The notes beneath the pieces are model-generated. The model did no database searches. It saw only the letters and a program-made list of their open reading frames with translations, and was not told the origin of the DNA. From contig JAOAAI010000147.1 of the NCBI GenBank assembly GCA_026418955.1, positions 1 to 6,081 of the forward strand: a DNA stretch of 6,081 nt, given 5' to 3'. Below are positions 1 through 6,075 of this stretch, one piece after another. How positions within the stretch are numbered: the stretch's first letter is position 1; each line of letters starts with the position of its first letter. Origin of the DNA: Candidatus Goldiibacteriota bacterium. Lineage in GTDB: Bacteria > Oederibacteriota > PGYV01 > DSYL01. A program made the position numbers and the translations under genes.

Positions 1-364
1 ATTATAGCATATCAATCTTTAATGTCCAGTTGTAACGATATTTACCAAAATGTGATAGTGCTGTTATTATAGCATATCAATCTTTAATGTCCAGTTGTAA
101 CGCAAGCGGGACAAAGTTTGTCATCCAGAATTATTATAGCATATCAATCTTTAATGTCCAGTTGTAACTTGTTTATATTTTAAATAAAAAACATTTAAAT
201 TATAGCATATCAATCTTTAATGTCCAGTTGTAACTTTAGTTGTTTGGGTTTATTTGCCTTCGGGATTATAGCATATCAATCTTTAATGTCCAGTTGTAAC
301 TTTTCTGCTCTATACGGAGCACAAATATATTATAGCATATCAATCTTTAATGTCCAGTTGTAAC
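1..364 (-). CRISPR. CRISPR array end, six identical 36-bp repeats, probable class 2 (type II-C-like)
   Basis: Six identical 36-bp repeats lie at 1-36, 66-101, 133-168, 199-234, 265-300 and 329-364. The five spacers are 29, 31, 30, 30 and 28 bp and differ from one another. The first repeat starts at base 1, so the array almost certainly continues to the left; it ends on the right at 364. No repeat is degenerate, so 364 is more likely the leader-proximal end, although this is weak evidence. Read on the minus strand, the repeat begins GTTACAAC and ends GCTATAAT. These ends are partly complementary, as in type II repeats that run GTT...AAT. Repeats of 36 bp with ~30-bp spacers are typical of class 2 systems, while type I and III arrays with long repeats usually have longer spacers. 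Spacer 5 (301-328) contains a small inverted repeat, TGCTC/GAGCA. No cas gene or clear tracrRNA anti-repeat is visible. The array itself is certain; the type and strand are inferred. Confidence 0.97.
329..356 (-). promoter_or_regulatory. Promoter inside the CRISPR repeat (present in every repeat)
   Basis: On the minus strand each repeat carries TGGACA (one mismatch to TTGACA), a 16-bp gap, then TATAAT preceded by TGC, which makes a perfect extended -10. Coordinates are given for the right-most repeat; the same element recurs in all six. Because TATAAT is the last hexamer of the repeat, transcription would start about 7 bp into the following spacer. This matches the established behaviour of Neisseria type II-C arrays, where each repeat drives its own short crRNA. 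Function here is inferred from the match. Confidence 0.6.
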
Positions 365-627
365 TATTGAATAAAACTACCAACTTCATCTCCGTTTAAG
401 GTCAGCATGCAGTAGGGTTATGATTCCATGGCACCACCTACTCTTCCCTGCACCATTTCGCTTCATGGCTCTGCCAATAGATTTCTTAAAGATAAAATCC
501 CAATAAAACCTGCAGATTAACCTTTTTTATTTGATTTTAATTTACACATACTATCAGCAGTATGTTGTTAACGGAAATTTATCTGAAATAAGAGATTATA
601 ATCTAAAAATTTGAAGTTGCACAAAAT
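365..627. other. Intergenic region between CRISPR array and response regulator gene, with a GC-rich block
   Basis: No gene is supported here. By hand count 391-480 is 45/90 G+C, against roughly 30% around it. This block is open in one plus-strand frame from about 375 to the TAA near 507, but the reading has no start codon with a ribosome site and I do not recognise the peptide. It contains a CCATGG palindrome, a CCAT/ATGG short stem and a GTAGG/CCTAC pairing, so a structured RNA or the remnant of a mobile element are both possible. If the array is read on the minus strand, this is also where its leader would lie. From 500 to 627 the sequence returns to AT-rich DNA with a T-run (522-527) and small palindromes. 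Confidence 0.5.
546..565. repeat. Short inverted repeat downstream of the response regulator gene
   Basis: ACATACT (546-552) and AGTATGT (559-565) form a perfect 7-bp stem around a 6-nt loop. It lies about 60 bp beyond the stop codon of the regulator gene, where a terminator would be expected. It has no good T-tract on either strand, so it is at best a weak terminator. A separate 12-bp perfect palindrome, AGATTATAATCT, lies at 593-604. Confidence 0.4.
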
Positions 628-1962
628 TTAAAGGCCATACTCCTTTATCCTATAAAGCAGTGTCCGCCTACTTACACCCAAAAGTTCCGCAGCTTTTGTC
701 CTGTTACCACCTGTTTTCTGCAACGCTTCCTTTATCAGTTCTATTTCTTTTTTAATTTTTTCTTGTTCTGCTTTATCAAATAATGTATCATCTCCCGTTA
801 AAACCTTCTCTTCTCTTTTTATATATTTTTTTAATATATCAGCATCTATCTCATTTTTACTCTCAAGAATTATAATTTTTTGAATAACATTTTCAAGTTC
901 CCTTATATTTCCTGGCCATTTATATTCTTTAATAAAATTTATTGCATCATCGGTGAATTTTTTTAATTCAAAATTAAACTGCGAAGAATATTTTTTATTA
1001 AAAAAATCAATAAAAGGCAAAATATCCTCCACCCTCTCCCTTAGCGGTGGCAAATAAAATTCTATAATATTTAATCTAAAATATAGGTCTTCCCTAAATT
1101 TTTTGTCTTTTATTGCTTTTTTAATGTCAATATTTGTTGCACCAATTATTCTTATATCTACTTTTCTGGGTTTTATATCTCCCAATCTTGTTATCTCTTT
1201 ATCCTGTATTGCACTTAACAACTTTGCTTGTAAATCAATATTTAAATCACCAATTTCATCAAGAAACAAAGTGCCGCCAGAAGCAATTTCAAACTTCCCG
1301 GGTTTATCAATCATAGCACCGGTGAAGGCACCTTTCACATAACCGAATAATTCTGCCTCTATCAGATTTTCTGGAATTGCAGCACAGTTAACTTTTATAA
1401 ATGGAGATTTTCTATTGCAAAGATTGTGAACTGCATTTGCAAGCAGTCCTTTACCCGTTCCGGTTTCTCCTATTATGAGCATATTTGCATTTGCCCTGGC
1501 TACTCTGGATAAATTTTCTTTTATGGAAATTATTGCAGAATTTTTTGAATTAAAAAAAACTTCTTCAATATCTGAATCAAATAAAATATCTTTATCTGTT
1601 TTTTTACTCTCATCTAAAGCCTTTTTGATTGTCATAATAAGTTCCACTTCATTGAACGGTTTTGATATGAAATCGTAAACACCGTTTTTTATTGCATTCA
1701 CTGCTGTTTCTATGGTTCCATAAGCAGTTAATATGATAAAAGGAATATTGTATTTTTTTATCCTTTCATACAACTTAAGACCATCCATCACCGGCATATT
1801 TATATCTGAAATTATCAGATCCAGATTCTCATTTTCTACAATTTCCAGTGCCTTTGCCCCATTTTCCGCCTGAAAAATATCTTTATAACCATTCTTTATT
1901 AAAATCTGCATTAAAACCTTTCTTATATTTTCTTCATCATCAACTATTAAAATTTTATGCAT
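628..1962 (-). CDS. NtrC-family sigma-54-dependent response regulator
   Basis: This 444-aa protein is a phosphorylation-controlled activator of sigma-54 promoters. Residues 1-120 are a receiver domain with acidic pocket D8/D9, phospho-acceptor D53 (in SDINMP), T79 and K101. Residues ~135-375 are the AAA+ ATPase: Walker A GETGTGKG at 165-172, the sigma-54 contact loop GAFTGA at 211-216, Walker B LFLDE at 232-236, sensor I GATN at 274-277, arginine-finger region REDLYFRL at 290-297, and WPGNIRELEN at 349-358. Residues ~405-444 are a Fis-type helix-turn-helix (NRTKAAELLGVSRRTLLYRI). Domain order and length are standard for the family, and all key residues are present. The start at 1962 is chosen because AGGAGA lies 5 bp upstream and the receiver begins at once (MHKILIVDDE); an in-frame ATG at 1998 would overlap the kinase stop and adds non-conserved residues. 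It follows the kinase gene by 16 bp, so it is almost surely its cognate partner. The target is inferred to be the sigma-54-like promoter at 5799-5815. Confidence 0.96.
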   Translation of the reverse strand: MHKILIVDDEENIRKVLMQILIKNGYKDIFQAENGAKALEIVENENLDLIISDINMPVMDGLKLYERIKKYNIPFIILTAYGTIETAVNAIKNGVYDFISKPFNEVELIMTIKKALDESKKTDKDILFDSDIEEVFFNSKNSAIISIKENLSRVARANANMLIIGETGTGKGLLANAVHNLCNRKSPFIKVNCAAIPENLIEAELFGYVKGAFTGAMIDKPGKFEIASGGTLFLDEIGDLNIDLQAKLLSAIQDKEITRLGDIKPRKVDIRIIGATNIDIKKAIKDKKFREDLYFRLNIIEFYLPPLRERVEDILPFIDFFNKKYSSQFNFELKKFTDDAINFIKEYKWPGNIRELENVIQKIIILESKNEIDADILKKYIKREEKVLTGDDTLFDKAEQEKIKKEIELIKEALQKTGGNRTKAAELLGVSRRTLLYRIKEYGL

Positions 1963-1978
1963 TTTATTCTCCTGTTGT

Positions 1979-3910
1979 TTATAATGGTAAAGATACAATT
2001 ACCTCAGTAAAACTCTTTCCATCACTGTTTATAAGTAAAACACCATTGTGTGCTTCTATTATTTTATTAGAAATCGCAAGCCCGAGTCCAGAACCTCTTT
2101 GTTTTGTGGTGAAAAAAGGTGTCTTTATCTTTGTGAGTATTGTGGATTCAATACCACAGCCATTATCTCGTATCATTACTTCTATAAAATTGTTTTTCTT
2201 TTTCATCTCTATTCTTATATAAGGGTCTTTTACCAACTCCAACGCGTCAATTGAATTTTTCATCACATTGAAAAATACCTGTTTTAATTTATCTTCATCT
2301 GCGGTTATATTTATTATTTCTTCAAAAATAAATTCAATTTTTATATCCCTTAATTTTTTTACAACCTTTATTGTATCATCTATTATTTTATTCAAATTCA
2401 CCAATGTTTTATTTAATTTCAACTCCTTTGAAAATTCCCGCCAGGAATCAAGTATTTTAAGTAGTCGTTGTGTTTCCTGTTTTATTATTTCAATATTTTC
2501 CTTTTCTTTTTCATCTTTACCGGTTAAAAGCTGGGCAGCGCCCCATAAAGATGCCAATGGATTTTTAATCTCATGAGCTATCTGATGGGACATAAGATCC
2601 GTCCTTTTTTCATTTTCTTTTTCAATCAATTTAACCCTTAAAAGATATATTCTTATATAAAAAGAAATGGTCTCTACTATTTCTTTAAGCAAATCTATCT
2701 CTTCTGCCAGAAAAGAAATATCAGCTGTCTGTTTTCTGCCCACCAGAACCCCCGCAATATTTGATAAAAAAACTAAAATATCACAGTTAAATTTATTCAA
2801 TACTTCTTTTGATAATTTATCCTTCGCCTCATATTTTAAAATCATGTTGGTTTTTAAACCTTCCTGATGCTCAACATACTCATAAAAAGCCCCGGGCATC
2901 GTATCCCATTTTTTTAAAAAATAATTTCCACTTTTTAAATAAATTCCTATTTCCATCTCCATTTTTTCTTTTAAAAAATTTAAAAGATTTTTTATTGCAT
3001 CTTCATCATCAATTGTCAATAATTTTATCTGGTCAAATTCTTCTTTTATCTTCTCAATTTCTAGTTTACTGCTGAATTTTTCAAAAAAAAGATAACCCAG
3101 TTTTAAAAGATATTTTGAGAAATATATGATAAAAAGAGTGAAAACAACAAAAGAAAAAAACATAAATCGCTTATCATGATAAAATAACATATCAACTAAT
3201 AAATAAAATCCACTTAGCAACAATGCTATCAATGTGTATGCAAAAAAATTTTTTAATATAAAATCCGCATTGAATAATCTGTATCTGAATATTGCATAAA
3301 ATATAATCAAAGCATAAAATAAATTTGCAACATTACCGCAATACCACAGATCATGCAATCCAAGCCCGCCTGTGAAATCAAGTGTGCCTCCTATGAATAT
3401 AACCAGAAAAGCTATGACGAGATAAGTTATCTTGATTCTTTCCTGTTTGAATTTTATTTTTCTTCTTTCTTTGAGAATAAACAAAAAAGCCAAAAATAAA
3501 AAAAGAAAAACATAAATAAAAAAATACAATCTGTATTGATAGGAATTAAATAGAACAAAAAAATGCCCATTTAAAAAGGATAAAAAGATAAATATAAAAT
3601 TTATAAAACAAAAAAAGACCGAGAGTATAAGATTTATTTTTATGAATCTTGATTTGTCAGCTTTCAATATCGTTGCAATAAATAGAAAAACAAAAATAGG
3701 AATGAAATCAATAAAAAAATAACTCAATCTTTCAAAAATAAAAGTGCCATAAATTATTCTTAATGCAATTGAAAGATTCCACAACCCCAGCAATAAACTT
3801 AAAATGAAAAAATATATATTTACTTTTTCTCTTCCCCTGGTCAAGGAGAGAAACCCCAGTATAAAATTTATTGCAGCAATTGTTAAGACAAATGAAATTA
3901 TCATAATCAT
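1979..3910 (-). CDS. Multi-pass membrane sensor histidine kinase (7TM-like / GAF / HisKA / HATPase)
   Basis: This 643-aa protein autophosphorylates and passes phosphate to the regulator encoded just downstream. Residue numbers here are from the chosen start. The first ~275 residues hold about eight or nine hydrophobic segments; their layout resembles the 7TM histidine-kinase sensor family, including the late FRYRLFNAD motif near residues 208-216. Residues ~295-420 look like a cytoplasmic GAF domain (typical ending AGVLVGRK...FLAEEIDLLKEI). HisKA follows with SHQIAHEIKNPL, where His446 is the phospho-acceptor. The ATPase shows the N box (NVMKNSIDA, Asn552), G1 (DNGCG, ~582-586), F box (KTPFFTTK) and G2 (GSGLGL, ~606-611). 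All catalytic motifs are intact. The start at 3910 is preferred because GGAG lies 9 bp upstream; an ATG at 3925 has no ribosome site. The kinase-plus-regulator arrangement recalls PrsK/PrsR of PEP-CTERM systems, but its H-box is the ordinary HEIKNP and nothing else links it to those. I see no convincing promoter between it and the upstream terminator. Confidence 0.95.
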   Translation of the reverse strand: MIMIISFVLTIAAINFILGFLSLTRGREKVNIYFFILSLLLGLWNLSIALRIIYGTFIFERLSYFFIDFIPIFVFLFIATILKADKSRFIKINLILSVFFCFINFIFIFLSFLNGHFFVLFNSYQYRLYFFIYVFLFLFLAFLFILKERRKIKFKQERIKITYLVIAFLVIFIGGTLDFTGGLGLHDLWYCGNVANLFYALIIFYAIFRYRLFNADFILKNFFAYTLIALLLSGFYLLVDMLFYHDKRFMFFSFVVFTLFIIYFSKYLLKLGYLFFEKFSSKLEIEKIKEEFDQIKLLTIDDEDAIKNLLNFLKEKMEMEIGIYLKSGNYFLKKWDTMPGAFYEYVEHQEGLKTNMILKYEAKDKLSKEVLNKFNCDILVFLSNIAGVLVGRKQTADISFLAEEIDLLKEIVETISFYIRIYLLRVKLIEKENEKRTDLMSHQIAHEIKNPLASLWGAAQLLTGKDEKEKENIEIIKQETQRLLKILDSWREFSKELKLNKTLVNLNKIIDDTIKVVKKLRDIKIEFIFEEIINITADEDKLKQVFFNVMKNSIDALELVKDPYIRIEMKKKNNFIEVMIRDNGCGIESTILTKIKTPFFTTKQRGSGLGLAISNKIIEAHNGVLLINSDGKSFTEVIVSLPL

Positions 3911-3955
3911 AATTTTACACTCCATTTAAAAAAATTCAATATTTTTTATACTTGT

Positions 3956-3990
3956 AAAAAAAAATTCAGGGTGGCTTTTGCCACCCTGAA
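3956..3990 (-). terminator. Rho-independent terminator of the envelope operon
   Basis: An 11-bp perfect GC-rich stem (TTCAGGGTGGC at 3965-3975 with GCCACCCTGAA at 3980-3990) encloses a 4-nt loop. On the minus strand it is followed directly by nine T residues (A-run at 3956-3964 on the plus strand). It begins 33 bp after the stop codon of the secreted protein gene and ends 45 bp before the kinase start, so it separates the two minus-strand transcription units. The plus strand lacks a T-tract, so termination is one-directional. Confidence 0.95.
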
Positions 3991-4023
3991 AACCATACAA
4001 CCCTCCCTTTTTTATTTTCATCG

Positions 4024-4638
4024 TTAGATTCTAACAGAAAACATCATCCCCATTATTGGAAAATCAAGTCCATGTTGACCATCATTTTCTATGATTTTTT
4101 GTTTTTTCAAACTTTCAGAGTAAGATACAGTGGGCTGAGTACCTATGGGGACCAAAATAACATCAAATCCTATTGTTTTATTGATAATTATCCCAACTTT
4201 TGTTAAAAGTCCTGCATGTCCACCTATTATCAGGTCATAATAACCACCAGCGCTCAATTTGATATCAAATGGTTTAAGTGGCACGGTTACAGCAAATTCA
4301 ATCTCAGGCATCAGATCATAAAATCCGATTGACCAAGAGAAATCCAGAGCACTGATTGATTTTTTATAGATACTCTCATACGCGACAAAAATAATAGGTA
4401 AGGTATATTTTGCTGCTGAGATCGGAAGTTTCTCAACCATTGCACCGCCACCCACTATCCAAAAATATGTTCTGCCTTCTCTTGCTGTATATTCATCATT
4501 TTCAATTTCTGGTGCTGGCACGGTTACTGCCTTTTTGTAGTAATAACCTTCCTGCGAATAAACATTTTGCATCATAGAGCCGCAAACTAAAACAAGTGCA
4601 ACCAAAACTACTTTAAGAAATAGATTTGTGTTTTTCAT
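4024..4638 (-). CDS. Secreted, probably outer-membrane beta-barrel protein (unrecognised family)
   Basis: I do not recognise a family for this 204-aa protein. It begins with a clear Sec signal peptide: positive N-terminus (MKNTNLFLK), hydrophobic core to about residue 23, and probable cleavage after VYS at residue 28. C19 is preceded by V, so it is not a good lipobox. The mature part has alternating polar/hydrophobic stretches rich in Gly, Tyr and Phe (for example YFWIVGGG, FDIKLSAGGYYDLIIGGHAG, GFDVILVPIG) and ends in MMFSVRI, an amphipathic strand finishing the chain as in small outer-membrane barrels. The length suits about eight strands, which is an inference. The motif AVTVP occurs twice. 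AGGAGGT lies 7 bp before the start. It is the last gene of its operon, 15 bp after the LPP20-like lipoprotein gene, and is followed by a strong terminator. A membrane-anchored or periplasmic partner role for the two lipoproteins cannot be excluded. Confidence 0.88.
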   Translation of the reverse strand: MKNTNLFLKVVLVALVLVCGSMMQNVYSQEGYYYKKAVTVPAPEIENDEYTAREGRTYFWIVGGGAMVEKLPISAAKYTLPIIFVAYESIYKKSISALDFSWSIGFYDLMPEIEFAVTVPLKPFDIKLSAGGYYDLIIGGHAGLLTKVGIIINKTIGFDVILVPIGTQPTVSYSESLKKQKIIENDGQHGLDFPIMGMMFSVRI

Positions 4639-4653
4639 TTTACTTACCTCCTT

Positions 4654-5427
4654 TTAAAATTTTTTTGCAAATAAACTGAAACTCAAATCGCTTTTACCCA
4701 TTAAAATCGCATTCTGAAAGAGTTGCAATCTGCTGTTTATGGCTGATGTTTCTGTAAAAACCGATAAAATATCAAGTCCGGTCATAATACCCAGTCCTAT
4801 CCATGACCACATTTTTATCTCTGTTTCCTTGCTCTCACTTAAAAGAGCGGCACAGATAGCAATTGACTTGGTGGCTGTGAAAAAACTTCCCATTACTGGT
4901 TTGTTAATTAAAAAATTCCCGGAGAAACACGGGATTATAGAAGCATATGACATTAAAAATGGGTCTTTTAATGTGCTCTTTATCATGTAATCTTTTGCCC
5001 ATATCCCTATTGGCTTGTTTGAAGTGACATATTCGCTATAAACAGACTCAAGCCCGAGTAATTCCCATGAATAAATGTTTCTTAAATCACCGTGTTTGGC
5101 TATGAACTTATAAAGGTCAAGATCACAGTAAACATTTACATAGCAAAAACCTTTCTCTACCCCATGTTCACCAATTTTACTCAAATATAAAATTTCCTGT
5201 TCAATTTGTGGGTCAATGTTAAATTTATATTCAAAAAAATTACCAACATTGGTTATTAAATTTCTTCTAGCATTTGAAAGCGCTTCTTTTGCAGCTTCTT
5301 TTACATTTTTCCCTTCAACTTCGGCATAGCCAGTGGCATTTATTCTGTATGTTCTGTTTATAGCACCTGTTGCGCATCCCGTCATTAAAATCAAACCAAA
5401 AAGAGATATAACAATAAAATATCTCAT
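4654..5427 (-). CDS. LPP20-like lipoprotein with C-terminal hydrophobic module
   Basis: This 257-aa protein has a lipoprotein signal peptide ending LMTGC, with lipidation at Cys18. The +2 residue is Ala, which favours outer-membrane sorting under the usual Lol rule. Residues ~27-110 resemble the LPP20 / FlgT-N type fold: a beta stretch (RINATGYAEVEG), an Ala-rich helix (VKEAAKEALSNARRNL), then an alternating segment (KGFCYVNVYCDLDL). Residues ~160-235 contain two hydrophobic helices around a SIIPCFSGNF...NKPVMG motif, and the second is followed by INSRL. This resembles the small membrane module found in several envelope proteins whose usual form is PGLGQFYxGxxxKG, but here the first Gly is Cys. 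The function is unknown. The start ATG overlaps the previous gene's stop (ATGA, 5424-5427), and GGGGGTG lies 7 bp upstream, so the two are translationally coupled. The family assignments are by eye and only moderately sure; the lipoprotein call is firm. Confidence 0.87.
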   Translation of the reverse strand: MRYFIVISLFGLILMTGCATGAINRTYRINATGYAEVEGKNVKEAAKEALSNARRNLITNVGNFFEYKFNIDPQIEQEILYLSKIGEHGVEKGFCYVNVYCDLDLYKFIAKHGDLRNIYSWELLGLESVYSEYVTSNKPIGIWAKDYMIKSTLKDPFLMSYASIIPCFSGNFLINKPVMGSFFTATKSIAICAALLSESKETEIKMWSWIGLGIMTGLDILSVFTETSAINSRLQLFQNAILMGKSDLSFSLFAKKF

Positions 5428-5762
5428 CTTTTTTCACCCCCTTCCTCTTTTTTTTGTAATTTTATAGAGTATTGATAAACCATCAAAGCTTCTTTGTCTT
5501 TTCCCATTTTCTTTAAAGTATTTGCTATTTTTTTATAAATAAAAGAATGTTCATATAAAGAAAGGGCATTATCATAAAATATCAAAGCTCTTTCATAATA
5601 TTTATTTGCATATGCAGTATCACCCATGCTCACCAAGCGTCTTGCCTTTTCCATTTTTTCCGCCTTTTCTTCTTCCATCAGATAATGCAAACTACATCCA
5701 CCCAGTAAAGAAATCATGAAAATCATCATCACAATTATTCTTACTATTTTGATTATTTTCAT
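5424..5762 (-). CDS. Small TPR-repeat lipoprotein
   Basis: This 112-aa protein has a signal peptide ending SLLGGC, with lipidation at Cys23; the +2 residue is Ser, consistent with outer-membrane sorting. After a charged helical linker (EEEKAEKMEKARR) there are about two tetratricopeptide units: one near residues 41-72 (GDTAYANKYYERALIFYDNA) and one near 73-105 (IANTLKKMGKDKEALMVYQ). The Gly/Ala/Tyr/Ala spacing is typical. TPRs bind other proteins, so it is likely an outer-membrane scaffold or assembly factor for the products of the two genes that follow. The start at 5762 is chosen because GGAGGT lies exactly 7 bp upstream. The frame extends to a GTG at 5801, but that codon falls inside the -12 region of the putative sigma-54 promoter and has no ribosome site. 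It is the first gene of the operon and overlaps the next by 4 bp. Confidence 0.9.
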   Translation of the reverse strand: MKIIKIVRIIVMMIFMISLLGGCSLHYLMEEEKAEKMEKARRLVSMGDTAYANKYYERALIFYDNALSLYEHSFIYKKIANTLKKMGKDKEALMVYQYSIKLQKKEEGGEKR

Positions 5763-5798
5763 TTCACTCACCTCCATTTTGAATTCACATATAAATGA

Positions 5799-5815
5799 CA
5801 CAAAAGCCGTGCCAG
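5799..5815 (-). promoter_or_regulatory. Putative sigma-54 (-24/-12) promoter of the envelope operon
   Basis: On the minus strand the site reads CTGGCACGGCTTTTGTG. Compared with the sigma-54 consensus YTGGCACGRNNNTTGCW, the whole -24 element and the TTG of the -12 match at exact spacing; the final CW is TG. The expected start near 5788 gives a ~26-nt leader with the ribosome site GGAGGT at 5770-5775. The weak point is loss of the usual GC at -12. Equally good matches occur by chance inside coding sequence, so position and the nearby NtrC-type gene carry much of the weight. Confidence 0.55.
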
Positions 5816-5846
5816 AAAAAAACTAATATTTTTATCCTTTTTTATG

Positions 5847-5878
5847 TTAAAACTGTGCAAATCTTTGCACGGTTTAAA
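5847..5878. promoter_or_regulatory. 32-bp dyad, candidate activator-binding site
   Basis: GTGCAAA-TC-TTTGCAC (5855-5870) is a perfect 16-bp palindrome. The symmetry extends to 5847-5878 with only two mismatched pairs. Its centre is about 75 bp upstream of the start expected from the sigma-54-like promoter, a suitable place for an NtrC-type dimer. It is unlikely to be a terminator: it lies between diverging transcription units, with no transcript entering from either side, and has no long T-tract. A related half site, CTGCGCA, lies at 5887-5893, with CTGTGCA at 5853-5859. Confidence 0.5.
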
Positions 5879-5927
5879 ACAATATTCTGCGCACAACAAA
5901 TATCTAAAAAATAAAAATCAAATAAGG

Positions 5928-5956
5928 ATTAATAGGTATAGATTATTAATAGATAT
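5928..5956. repeat. Short direct repeat upstream of the divergent promoter
   Basis: ATTAATAGGTAT (5928-5939) and ATTAATAGATAT (5945-5956) match at 11 of 12 positions with a 17-bp period. They lie 42-70 bp upstream of the plus-strand -35 box. They could be regulator half sites, but AT-rich DNA produces such repeats easily. Confidence 0.35.
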
Positions 5957-5997
5957 GAATAGTTTTTAAGCAATCCATCTTTATCTAAAAATTTAAA

Positions 5998-6026
5998 TTG
6001 ACAAACCCTGTTTTAGGTGTTATAAA
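5998..6026 (+). promoter_or_regulatory. Sigma-70-type promoter for a gene beyond the right edge
   Basis: A perfect -35 box TTGACA (5998-6003), a 17-bp spacer, and TATAAA (6021-6026) preceded by TGT make an extended -10. Transcription should start near 6033 and give a leader of about 50-55 nt to the gene whose ribosome site ends the window. It diverges from the minus-strand envelope operon. Confidence 0.8.
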
Positions 6027-6075
6027 TATAAAGTTAATTTTACTTAAATCATATATCAATTTAACTTATTTAATT

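Noticed and set aside
375..509. Plus-strand open reading of about 44 codons across the GC-rich block.
   Set aside because: It has no ribosome site or credible start codon, the peptide is not recognisable, and the reverse strand is broken by stops in each frame tried.
595..622. Degenerate resemblance to the CRISPR repeat (ATTATA ... ATCT ... AGTTGCAC), a possible tracrRNA anti-repeat.
   Set aside because: Only short AT-rich blocks align, with a length difference of about 8 bp. What follows is the 3' end of the regulator gene and has no terminator on the plus strand. Chance is the simpler explanation.
3926..3955. Possible kinase promoter with TATAAA at 3945-3950 on the minus strand.
   Set aside because: The matching -35 position falls inside the terminator stem and reads CACCCT; TTTACA nearby has no -10 at a proper distance.
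4515..4531. Sigma-54-like match CTGGCACGGTTACTGCC on the plus strand (a weaker relative lies near 4280).
   Set aside because: Both lie inside the secreted-protein gene on the antisense strand, encode the repeated AVTVP motif, and face no gene. They show how often such matches occur by chance.
5763..5801. In-frame N-terminal extension of the TPR lipoprotein starting at GTG 5801.
   Set aside because: It has no ribosome site and would put the start inside the putative -12 promoter element. It would also bury the lipoprotein signal peptide behind 13 extra residues; ATG 5762 has an ideal GGAGGT.
5850..5875. Reading the 5850-5875 inverted repeat as an intrinsic terminator.
   Set aside because: It lies between divergent transcription units, has only short T-runs on either side, and sits at activator-site distance from a promoter-like element.
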